Part shown: positions 26,160 through 36,450 of the stretch, in pieces
Numbering within the stretch: position 1 is the first letter of the stretch
Layout of the letters: the number at the start of each line of letters is the position of its first letter
Origin: Straminergon stramineum
Taxonomy: Eukaryota; Streptophyta; Bryopsida; Hypnales; Calliergonaceae
DNA: 64,000 nt
Assembly: GCA_963920665.1 (NCBI GenBank)
Contig: OY987269.1
Location: 14,076,501 to 14,140,500, forward strand
Direction of reading: 5' to 3'
Translations under genes and position numbers: made by a program
The notes under the pieces: model-generated
What the model was told of the DNA's origin: nothing
What the model saw: only the letters and a program-made list of their open reading frames with translations
Database searches by the model: none

Positions 26160-26506
26160 TAGTAGAACCTCTCTAAGTCAATACTCTCTAAGGGAATAAA
26201 ACTTCTCTAATATAATATTCCTGACGGTCCCGGCTTGGGAAATATAACACTAAATTGTAATATTGTATCTTTATATGTACGCAATAGGAAAAGTAATATA
26301 ATTGCTATAGTATCTTGATATAATTTTTGTCATGTTCCAAGAGTCATAAGTGTCCTCTAACAATGTCATCAATGCATATCCAAAACTATGTCATTTATGT
26401 AAAGACAAAAAGTTCTTGAATGTATAGACCCTCTCTAAATCAATAACCTCTCTATTGTAATATTGGCTAGAGGTCTAGACCTTATTACTTTAGAGAGGTT
26501 CTACTA
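26160..26506. mobile_element. pogo/Emigrant-like MITE
   Basis: Its ends are inverted: TAGTAGAACCTCTCTAA on the left and TTAGAGAGGTTCTACTA on the right, perfect over 17 bp. The internal GACGGTCCCGGCTTGG near the left end and repeated CTCTCTAA words resemble the Emigrant/Lemi1 group of plant pogo-type MITEs, whose ends contain AACCTCTATAAATTA. It is about 347 bp and non-coding, inserted in the LTR-like sequence. TA or TAG could be the duplicated target. Confidence 0.75.
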
Positions 26507-27011
26507 TTGTATGCTAGAGGTAGAAACAATAAAGCTTTGAATACACCCCCATGAGTCAAAGAGTCTTAGTTGTGTGTTAAAACCACCCCACGGGTGAACC
26601 TTGAACCCTTGTGGTTTATCTGTACAAAGTTTAGTTCCCAAAATGCTTTGGGAACAAAACAAAGTTTAGCCCCCAAAAGAAATAGGAGTTAGAGGTCAAG
26701 ACAAGCATGAAGAGTGAATAGTGAAAGGTAGAGGGAAGCCCTTCAATCCCGCGAACCTAACTATACAAACCACTAATTGTAGATATGGCTCCTCCTACTC
26801 TTGTTTAGAGTTTTAGATGAAGCCAACTATAGAAGGAAAGAACCCCAATACCCCATACCAACACCCTACCACCCTAGACTAGCACCCCAGTCTCCAGAAC
26901 ACCTAGGGCTAGGTACCGTTGAGCTACAACCGAGGCGGGGTTCAGTACTATCATGGAGAGGGATTGGTCTCAATAATTACGATTAAGGGGGACTGAGCAC
27001 AATAATTGTAG
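26507..27011. other. Spacer, probably rest of the LTR-like element
   Basis: C-rich plus-strand sequence with GGGAACTAAAC-type words. The short frame at 26801-26986 has no recognisable family. Nothing further is supported. Confidence 0.4.
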
Positions 27012-27766
27012 TTACCCTTAGAAGACTAAGGTGTGTTTTTTGGCAACATAACTTTTTTGGGTAGGTACATGTGACTAGAGATTTCTATATTTTGGGCCCA
27101 AATTGTAATAGAAGGTGTGGACGAGGAATATCTTTCATGTGCACTAAATTTCAAGGCATTTGGAAATATGAGTCAAAAGTTATGGCCTAAAATGTAGTTT
27201 ATTTCTCCACTTGGGCAATCTGGGCAAATTTGAAAAAATCACTTTTTTCAAAAATAAAAATTTGAAATTGGTTTTCTAGATTTATATGTACGTGGAAAGC
27301 TTTGAATCATTCCATTATGATCAATGAGTCAAAAGTTATGAGATGTTTCAGTTTGCAGGCAAGTATGGATTCTCTATTCTAAAATAAACTTTGAAGTCCT
27401 TAATTTAACTCAATTTTGAATATTTTTTGAAAAAAAATAAAAAAATAAGATGTAGGTAATTTATTGCAACATTACAACCATTGGGATTGGGATTTTTCAA
27501 TTCCATTAAAAAATTGTTAACAACTTAGTATTTTGAATCATTTTCTACATCTTTCTACTTACTATTTTTTTCCTATATGTTGCACAATTCCAAATGATCT
27601 GAAAATTTCTGAATTTTTTTCCACATCTTCTCAATCTAGTATACTACAAGATCCTACAATTACATGATCTAAAAATGATATTTTTCAAAAATTTGGTACT
27701 TGTATTAGAAATGGCAATTTTTGAGATTTTTTGATGATAACATAGTCAAGGAACTTTAGGGGTTAA
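27012..27766 (-). mobile_element. TTAA MITE-like element, inverted copy
   Basis: Its right end on the minus strand reads TTAACCCCTAAAGTTCCTTG. Its left end reads TTACCCTTAGAAGACTAAGG, giving imperfect inverted ends. The interior shares the family's blocks (ATGGAATGATTCAAAGCTTT on the minus strand, and AACTTTTGACTC words). One flanking TTAA is intact; the other is TTAC. Confidence 0.65.
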
Positions 27767-29649
27767 AAGGGGCAGGGTTTAGTACTTGCGAGTCAAGGAT
27801 TGGGCTCAATATTGCTAGGGTTAGAGGTTGGGTTTAGTAAAATTGGATATAGGGAAGGTTCAGTTGTGCTTAGACAGAGGTTGGGTGAAGTAAGGCTGGG
27901 GTAAGGGAGGGTTCAATAAGGCCAAAGATCAAGGGAGGGGCACTTTGCCCAAGGGAGAGGAAAGTCCACAAGTTCGAGGGGAAGAAGGAAGTCCAAGGAA
28001 GGAAGGAAGGAAGAACACACCAAAACCAACACTTGCTCTAGAACCCACCTTGGAGCAAGGAAACCAACTCCTTGTTTTCACAAAAGAAACAAAGGAAGAG
28101 AAGAATGAATGATGGATTGACAAGAAAGAAGAGACCATTTCATAGAGAGGATTGAGAAGTAATAGGATAGAAGAAGAATCCCCAAATCTCGTTTGAGCCC
28201 TTGGATTGACTTTAGGTGATTATCGTGAGGTTAGACATAGGACATAGGACATAAGAGGTAGTTCAACCTTGTAAGACACAATGACATGTCCTTAGTTAGC
28301 CTCGTATGTAGAAACAAGGGTAGTTGAGCTACCGTAGGACGTAAGAGGTATAATATAGAAGGAAAAGAAGAGAGAGGAAAAGAAATAGGGCTAAGCCAAC
28401 AAGCAAACCTTGTATTAACTCACTCCATTATTAAAACAACAATTCGTTGCATCATATTAAGGGAGTTCATGGTAGAAGAGGAAGAACCTTAGGTAGGCAC
28501 AGTCAATGACTCGAGTTCCGAGGTATGAGACAATTCATCCCTAACTTTTTCAATTTCTACAATTAGCAATTATTAACTCTGGTTGAGGCCCAACCCTAAA
28601 TTAGATCCTTAAGGCTAGAGGTCAGGTCATATTTTACAGTAGAAACATAGAGAGGAGGTTTGTACCTTTCCAAAAACCTAAAGCACGCCTTAATCGGAGT
28701 AAAAACGAGGAAGTTATCGCCTTATGAAAGTTTAGGATTTAGTTTGGATGAAAAAATAGTTAGAGATAAAAGTTAGAAGAAAATTGAGGAGATTAGAGAG
28801 ATGCTATTCATTAAGGTGCAGATGGGAAAGAAAAATTCAATTCCAAATTGTAGGTTAAGAGGAATTAATGAATGAAGTTTTAAGTGCTAACTAGTGATCA
28901 AACTACATCCATCAAGAACTTTTAGTGGGAATATTGGATTAGCAAGTGTCTTACCAATTTGGAATATAAACAAGATGTGTGGGCCCTAAAGAAGCTCCTA
29001 CAAAATAACATACTAAAGAAAGTTGGATCTATTATAAAGATTCATTTTTTTTTATTAATAGTCCTTATCTCCAAAACAATGAAAATAGCTATATAGGTGC
29101 AATAATGTAGACTATCTTTAGACAATTTATAATGAATATTTAATGTCTAGATCATTTTGGACGAGGTGGAATCTCTCTAATATCTTCTTATAGGTAGCTA
29201 GAGGTTGAAGTATCCGTTGTGGAATCCTTCATTTCTTGAATTAAAATTAGTTTGTGTTTGAAAGATAGATTCTTGCAATCGTCATTGTATAAGTTGAATG
29301 TTACTTTGAAAGGATTTGGGGCATGGAGCAATTTCATATTTATTATCAAATGTTCTTTTTTTCTCCACACACTCTAATACAAATTTTTGGACTTGTTTGG
29401 ATTTTGAAAACTTAGAGGAATTGCAAAATCTTTACATCCAACAAAGTCTAATAAAACGTGCTAATTTTCTAAAGGATAACAATTCTTTGGTGGATTTAAT
29501 AATTTATTAGTATGAAAACCATGCTTTTCTTTCAATTTTGAAAAGATGGTTGAGTAATCTCTTTTTGGAAAGTAGACATTGATAGAATGTATGTATTCCT
29601 ACATGCTTGGAGACACAATGGCACATACAACAAAGCATTTACTTGAAGA
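27767..29649. other. Spacer, no gene
   Basis: The part at 27.9-28.7 kb is purine-rich on the plus strand, with tandem GGAAGGAAGGAAGGAAG at about 28000 and repeated GGACATAGGACATA and GACGTAAGAGGTA words. 28.7-29.0 kb carries the ATGAAGTTT..AAACTACATC motif shared with 11.6 and 33.9 kb. No protein family was recognised. Confidence 0.5.
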
Positions 29650-30095
29650 TCAAACAAGGTTTACCACAATTCCTTGGACTTAATCCTTTATATGTATGGA
29701 TCTAGTAGAACTAAGTCTAATTCAGTTATTAATACATATAATCAACATTGTCTTCAACAGGATTTGTCAAAATGAGGTCATAGATTTTAAGAGCACAAAA
29801 ATTTCAAAAAATCACCATGTGAAGAGAATCTCATTTCAAATACATTCCAGCAAATTTTACTCAACAAATGATAATCTTTTGCTTGTAATCAAATTTAGAA
29901 GGAATTTTGAAATTTCCCTTTCAAACTTCATAAAATTTATAAACAAATATTAGAGATAGCATTGGTGAATCTAACCATATAGATGGAATCTACAACTCTC
30001 AGTCCAAAACTTTTGTTTGTATGTCAATTACAAAATATGCTTTCAAATAGCACTTTATAATGATTTTCCTGAAATCGTCAATTTTGGAGATGAGT
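29650..30095 (+). repeat. Dispersed repeat R2, copy 1 (empty-site copy)
   Basis: It aligns with 47690-48025 over blocks such as CTTGTAATCAAATTTAGAAG and GGAATTTTGAAATTT, and with the 40.15-40.7-kb copy. At 29787-29790 it has one TTAA where the 40.2-kb copy carries a 267-bp MITE, so it represents the unoccupied site. Confidence 0.8.
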
Positions 30096-30610
30096 CTGGA
30101 AGTTCCAGGGTTAACGCAGGCAATTCGGCAGTTCGGCTAGCAACCTCACCATACTGCCGAATCGCCACTACCCTACCCTGCAGCTTCTCTAGTACATACG
30201 AGTATATTATTTGACATACCGATTCTCAGACAAGGCTATTCACAAGCCCAGCTAGAGAGCCTTTTCAGTAAAAACCCTCTATAAGAACCTCCTCAATGCT
30301 GAATATACAAGATTACCATACTGATGGTGCAACTTCACGACATAGAATTAATGGATAGTAATATATTCTCAGTAACTTCTCTGTTGAAGAAGCTCACAAC
30401 ACATGCCTAGACACACACGGAAGGAAGTAATTATTCTTTGAGCATACAATTCGTCGTGCAAACCATGATCGCACCTCAAGAGAAAGAAGCCACTACAAGG
30501 TCTCAATTTAGTAATAACCAAGGCATACAAATTGTTGCACTAATAGTTTTGTAATAACCAAAGCATCAAAATTGCTGCACTAGCTAATGTGCAAATTGTG
30601 CATACTGCTC
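30096..30610. other. Spacer with a 10-bp hairpin
   Basis: ATTCGGCAGT at about 30121 and its exact complement ACTGCCGAAT near 30151 are separated by 20 bases. Otherwise no feature. It marks the composition change between repeat R2 and the host-gene mosaic. Confidence 0.4.
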
Positions 30611-31075
30611 TCAAGCCAAAACAGGTGTAGGACAGCTTTCAGTTCTAGAATCTGCTCTGGATGATGCTTCTTTCACCTTGGACAAAGAGACGGCTTTTGC
30701 TTTCCTCGATGGTGTTGGGGAAGCTGTTGCCACACTTATGCCTTTGACCTCCAAAATTCTAAGACATGTCAATTCTTGTATGCGAAAGCCATCAGTAAGA
30801 AACAAACACTGATCAATTTTTCCATTGTAGCCAATCCAAACAGTCCTTAGTTTTTCAATGAGTCCATCCGTCTTACTGCTCATCTAACAACATACCAAAA
30901 AATAAGATATGAATTGGATTCAATCAATATGGCTGAGAATGGAGTGCAAGGACACGATACTTCTACTTGCTCACAAGTGTCAATTTGGGAGTACTGGCAG
31001 GGAGCTATTGAAGCAAGTAATGTCAGAGGCGTACCTCTTCGAAATTCTTGAACTCAAAGTGTAAGAGCGAGACAG
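30611..31075 (-). pseudogene. Two exon-like pieces of an unrecognised gene
   Basis: On the minus strand an open segment ending with FEFKNFEE stops at 31035 before a GT donor (GTACGC). After an AG acceptor at 30884-30885 a 90-codon exon (30883-30611) reads MSSKTDGLIEKLRTVWIGYN at its start, RIQELTCLRILEVKGI in the middle, and ends in a basic Ser/Lys/Ala-rich tail with a TGA stop. The family was not recognised. It lies just downstream of the CDKB fragment in the same orientation. It could be the 3' end of a chimeric transcript or another captured fragment; splice sites are inferred by eye. Confidence 0.4.
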
Positions 31076-31329
31076 ATGTCAATTGTCAAAAGATTGGAGC
31101 ACCTTGGATTGAATTTTTTTTCCAAGAATTCAATGGGACCAAGTTGTTACAAGTTCCGTCTTTTCAAGAATGCTATATTAGATCCAATAATTACCCGAAC
31201 TTAGGCAAGCTGCCACAACGACAGAATTTGGTTAGAGTTTGGATCATCAGTAAAGGCTAATTCTTACCTGGCGATGACCAGTGGTCCTACGATAATTCTT
31301 TCATCTCTTTTTCTTAAATAAACTACAAA

Positions 31330-32303
31330 CGGGTGGTTCAATGCGGATTTGGCTGAGATCCTTTTCGACGGCTCAAATACCATCATTTTCTGTACAATCA
31401 CGTTGGCTGTATCAAGCGTGCTCACGAAAACTTAACCACAGCCACAAGCAGAGCTAAGCTGCTGACATAAACTACAAATCAAAAGCATTGACGGAAGAAT
31501 TTAAGAACTAAATCAAAACTCGAAAACCGTATCAAATTAAGCTGATGAATACATCATGAGAATACTTATAGCCAGAAGATCAGCCCATCGGCACTAAGCC
31601 CAGGAACCGCGAGAGATAGATCTTGAGGTCTCCATTGTGGGAACTCATGCCAATCGCGGTGTTGGCTTACCCCCGGCCATATTGTCTCGTTCGGTGTGCC
31701 CAGAAGCCTGCACATGGTACTAAACCAGCCCCTGTCACGTCAGAAACTGCATGGACACTCCTCCCAGAGTCCCAGCTAAACATCCAAATTCATAGTAGCC
31801 CTAACATGAATTTCGTTAAATTGGCAAAAATTCACGACAATTGTACCTTTCAAGGACTACACCCTGCAAAAGAAATCTACAATAGTTCCTATTTCTAGTG
31901 CTTCGTGCAGATGACGTCACAATTACAGCGGTCTGAATCCCGCTAATGAAGCGATATTGACATCGGCGCACAGACAACAAACAAACTGACCATACAACCG
32001 AAGCGCATGAATCGTGATAGTTTCAATATCACGCCCGACCTGAAAATGTGAAGAAGTTGTTGAAGCTCAGAGTTGCCCGTGAACAGCGGCGTCTTGCGGA
32101 CAAGCTCAGCTAAACAATATTCACGTAAAGACCATTAGAATCAATTGAAATCAACTCAATTTGCACTTCCTATTCTATAAGTTAATGCTACATATCTCCC
32201 GCATGCTTGAGATCAGAATTTTTCGAGCTCACCGAATATGCAACCAACAGACCAGATATCCACTGGAAGGGAGTAGTGCGTCGCTCCAATTAGCTTGTCC
32301 ACC
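31330..32303 (-). pseudogene. CDKB kinase C-terminal half, fragment with frameshift
   Basis: Four exon-like segments on the minus strand encode the C-lobe of a plant B-type cyclin-dependent kinase, which drives G2/M progression. 32303-32233 gives GATHYSLPVDIWSVGCIF. 32109-32040 gives AELVRKTPLFTGNSELQQLL and HIF. 31707-31568 gives RLLGTPNETIWPGV and DWHEFPQWRPQDLS. 31389-31330 gives KMMVFEPSKRISAKSALNHP. GT and AG sites and phases fit between the first three segments. The words ELQQLL..F and DWHE.PQW identify CDKB rather than CDKA. In the third segment one base appears lost near 31580, so the frame expected to read DLL is shifted to LIFWL and then a stop. The N-lobe, glycine-rich loop and catalytic loop are absent upstream, where a LIP5 fragment lies instead. 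This is a truncated pseudogene. Confidence 0.82.
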
Positions 32304-32490
32304 AGCGCTTTATTCAGCACTCGATCCTTCTTGCACCGTCCATTTCGACCAATTTACTTCTCTCGCGCTATTACAGCAACAAACCATACGGAAGCTATAG
32401 AGCACTCCAAGACTTTGAGGTGACAACTTATACTCAATAGTCACACTCTGTCCTTAACACTAAGAGGTAAGGGATGATTTTGAGACGCAC

Positions 32491-33377
32491 AAATCAGCAC
32501 GACCAGCTTGATCCTGCTTGTCAGCTTTGGTAAACACGCGCAGAGCAAAGCCTTCCATGTACATATTATCATCGGGACTTAGTTTCACAACCTTCTTATC
32601 CTGCACAATCATATGCTCGTCAAATTAATATGGTGGAACCATCTAGGACCTTGTGTTACATATAGACAAGGCTTTATAGAAATGAACTATGTTATAACAA
32701 ACACTGAACCAACCCTAATTCGTTAACACCAGGCCTCCCCATTTCCAGATGCTTGTAAAAGTCCGACTCCTATCTTCACTTCTCCAAAATCACAAACACA
32801 GCCTTATCCCCCTGTCATTAATTCGAATTTCACAGTTTGGGCTAACTAGCCCTAATCTGTTTTCAACAGGTGCTTGTGACTCTAGCTTGGCCATGGAGAT
32901 TGCAAACACGTCGCAAGCAGTACAAGGAGCTTGACATGGAGAGGCATCTATCTCTAGCTTCTTATAAAACTTAGTTTCTCCATCTTAAATTCGGATTCAG
33001 CGATTTATTTGAAACACTCTTACAGCAACTGATTCTTTGGCGATGCAACATATCACAAAACCACCACCTCACAAAGCAAGTACCTGGTTCGAAATGTCTA
33101 CGGGTGGATATCATCAAAGCTTGTACCCTAATTTCACCCGTCCAAATTTATCTACCTCTAAAAGTCCTATTCGCGTCGAAATCAATTAACAAAAAGCGAA
33201 AAGCACCGGCGTATCACTATTCTTCAGACCTAAAACCAACTGTCAGAACTTACTTTTTTTAGCTGATTCATAAGAGAAATAAGAATTAACTTCGTATCAT
33301 TTGTCGGCTCCTTCGGCGGAATCTTCAATCCTTTCTCCATCGCATACAATTGACGTGCCTCAAAATCAAGACCCAAA
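32491..33377 (-). pseudogene. LIP5/VTA1 gene fragment (two exons)
   Basis: LIP5/VTA1 activates the SKD1/VPS4 ATPase in multivesicular-body sorting. Two segments on the minus strand match its N-terminal domain. 33377-33254 contains LYAMEKGLKIPP and LILISLMNQLKK and is followed by GTAAGT. 32600-32491 contains LSPDDNMYMEGFALRVF and TKADKQDQAGRAD and is followed by GTGCGT. Both have AG acceptors, and the phases are compatible. The preceding exon expected in the family (ending near YYCRLYAME) is only partly replaced by unrelated residues, and the next expected exon (STAKTFYAAS-like) is absent; a CDKB fragment follows instead. It is therefore a truncated copy, though the retained exons have no internal stop. 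Confidence 0.82.
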
Positions 33378-33404
33378 CTGAAACCCTAAATTCCACGAAA
33401 ATCA

Positions 33405-33500
33405 GGGGAGCGTTCCCCAAGTTCCCCAATCCAACGTTCCCCATCCCGGCGCGAGGTTCCCCGTTAGGGGAGCGTAAGGGGTTCCTAACGGGGCCCATAA
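33405..33500. repeat. GC-rich island with GTTCCCC repeats and hairpin
   Basis: GTTCCCC occurs four times within about 55 bases. CCCCGTTAGG (33459-33468) and CCTAACGGGG (33484-33493) form a perfect 10-bp stem with a 15-base loop. The island stands out from AT-rich surroundings and lies just upstream (minus sense) of the LIP5 fragment, so it may mark one border of the gene-fragment mosaic. Confidence 0.7.
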
Positions 33501-36450
33501 AAATATAAAATCACCGAAGAATAGTAAAGAGGCAAAGGCTAACCCAAAACTTGAATGCTAAGGGAAGCCAACCACAAATCTAGGGAGTAGAAGCTAAGTG
33601 AGGAAGTTAGGGCTCTAGGCTTGTAGGAGAAGTTGAGTAGAGCCCATTGGAACCTCCCAATTAGGAAAAAACCACGAGAAAAGCAAAAAACAATGAAGGA
33701 TGAAGTTTAGACTAGGGTTGGATGAGACATTCATAGAAGTTTTCAATTAGGACCAAATTCTAGATTTACACAAATATAAGTCTCTTAAACCAATCCAAGA
33801 AATTTCAGGTCATTCCAAATTAGGGAACTAGATTCAAATTGTAGATGAAGTTTGATATTCTGAGTAGTGGTCAAACTTCATCCACCCATAACTTTAGCTA
33901 GGAGGATCAGATAGGGTCGAATTTTAGGTTTTTAGAAAGGGAAATGAATGCCTTAAAAGGTTTTTAAGTTAATTCTTCCTTGATGTGAGATCCATCTAAA
34001 ACCACATTGGCCTCATCCATTCGGCCAATCAAGGACATCAAATGTAGATTAAGCGATTCTTGCATGTTGGGCCACATTTAGTCACTTAGAAAAAGATCCA
34101 TTGCTCGGAAGGCACAAGGGACAATGTTTAGGCACCCAACAATAGGATTTACTTAGTTAAACCCCAAAACCTAGTTGTGCTCAAGATTTACCAAGGGTAG
34201 GTAAGTTGACATTCACAACACCCACCAAATTTCAATATGAGAGGAAGAGTTTTGCACATGTTGCCGAAGATGCCTACAAAGTTCTGGGTAGTATAACTTT
34301 TGATTTGGACACCCGATCAAAAAAAAAAATTAGATTTTCAAGACACAAGTACAAAGGTACATATTATATCCACATTTCATGAACATCCAACCAAAAATGA
34401 CTTTGTAGGATCCCACCTAAGATTTCTTGTGTACATTGAACGGACACTTGGTCCTTTAGAATTTAAAATAGTCCAATTTAAATATGTTATTTTTTGGACT
34501 ACCTAACTATTTTCTACACTCTATTTAGTTATTAGGCAGGAATTAGCTGCCTAAACTGCTAGGAAACCACTATAGTAAGGTAGAAGCACCCAAATGTAAT
34601 AGGAGTTATTTACGAACACCTGAAAAACAACCTAATCCAAACGCTTGTGGACCCAAAGTAGACAAGTGGGATTCCAAGAAATTATCACTCTTCCAAGAAG
34701 CAACCAATCACCCACACTTGATTCAAGTTTAGAGTGTTGCTTTTGGGTGTTTCCGTGCCCACTTTGGTGTTGGTCTAGTGTCTACAATAGGTGCATTTAC
34801 AAAGTACTTTTCAAAAATTTGTATTTTATTCATACAAGCTCAGAAAAATACGAAACCAATTTTGTTGGTTTCCAAAACCATTTCCTAATACACGCGCATC
34901 ATCTTTTCTTGTACACACACTCCATATCAAGAGATCCAAAACAAGTGTCGCATCAAGGTGCTTCTACCTTAGATGCAACATCCTCTCATCTTTCATAAAT
35001 AAAACCATTCACTCAATGCTGAGAAGGATGCGTTACAGACACCCCAGCCTCTCTCCCTCTCACCAGCGTAAACTTACACTACAAACTGCAAGTTGTTTGG
35101 AGATTTGTGCATAGAAAATCAAAACTAAGACGTTAGCAATATTTTGTGACAATTCAGTTTGGAAGTCTTTCTTTGAAGTTAAACCATTGGAGGGTGAATC
35201 TCCGTGTCTGCTGCTGTTGCAAGCAATATTGTCACTCCATCGTCACTCCAACTGTGTGTGGAACGCTTTCTGAGTCACAGTCCACAAGACTTTGATGTCA
35301 AGCTGACGGAACTCGCAGTTGGTCTCCCCTAAGCTTACCAAGGCCACGGACTTCCTCCCCCCTAAATTAGCATAGCTACCTAAATTTAAGCATTCGAAAC
35401 CGGCCTGAATTTGACCTCCTGGACCCCCAAATTATTCCATAATCCATTCGCACTGAAGTGAATCTAATCCAGAAGAGTATTCAAATGTATCTTATTGTAT
35501 TTAAATGCATTTCCGACAGGAGCAACAGTCCTGCATTTCAGGGTTGAGAAATGGAGAGTAGACAATTTGGAGCCCCACGGCACTTCAAGAGCTTGACTTG
35601 ACAAGCAGAGCGAAAGAAAATGACATTGGAGGAAACTAGTCAAAAAAAGTATTGTAATCATCACTGACATGAAAGCTTGGAAAACTTTGTTTAAAAAAAC
35701 AAACAAACTTGTAAAACAGTTTTTGGGGATGGAAATTGGTAGAAAACTGAGTTATATTTTCACTTGCACAGATTTCAATCTTTTATATTTCAAATACTAT
35801 GACTTTTGGTAATGTAACATGATACACTCTCATAGACAATCATTTTAGCTTGTCACCCATCAATTCATCTTGGTTATTTCATCTATAGTTAACTGTAGAT
35901 AGTATTTCTCAACTTTGCTCTCATAATTTGGACATTTCATTTTATTTCTCTTGCATTCCATGTACTATAGAGAGGAGAACCCCAACCATTCATGTTTATA
36001 ATCGTTGTAAGTGCTATACTATGAACCCAAATGTACTGAATCCTACGCTCTCAACTAAAAAAATCTTCATGTAATGTAAGATTTCTTTACATTTTCTAAC
36101 TTTTTTTTTGAAAATGCAAGATTTTGAGAGTGAAAAATGAAATTATTAATTATTAATGCCGGTAGAGATTGATTGTAAATTTTTGGTGTGTAAGTGAAAC
36201 GAATGTTCTAAAGAAGTTTTCCTAAATGTGAGGTTGTGGCAAGGTTGAGAAAAGGTAGAGTCTAGAGAGGGACAATTTGGACCACCATCCAGTTCAGTAA
36301 AGTAATATAGCGACAAGCGCGACTGAAAAAAAGAACCGGATACCCAAAGAAAATGAGAACCACACTAACAGGTACAGTAATAACACACCCACACTAAATT
36401 GCATACCGTTAGGAGTAAGTACTGCAATGAAGGCGCTACATTTGCAGCAG
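33501..36450. other. Spacer, no recognised gene
   Basis: 33.5-34.25 kb is a diverged copy of the purine-rich repeat seen at 10-11.6 and 28.7-28.9 kb (GGTCAAACTTCATCCACCCA near 33870). 34.3-35.1 kb has overlapping short frames without a family. 35.2-36.45 kb is unremarkable. Nothing else is supported. Confidence 0.45.

Noticed and set aside
30611..33500. Helitron with definable ends around the gene-fragment mosaic
   Set aside because: No convincing TC start or hairpin-plus-CTRR end was found; the 10-bp hairpin near 30121 has a 20-base loop and no following CTRR. Capture remains an inference.
34645..35114. Two overlapping plus-strand frames of 117 and 107 codons
   Set aside because: They overlap in different phases, lack any recognisable motif and have no support for expression.
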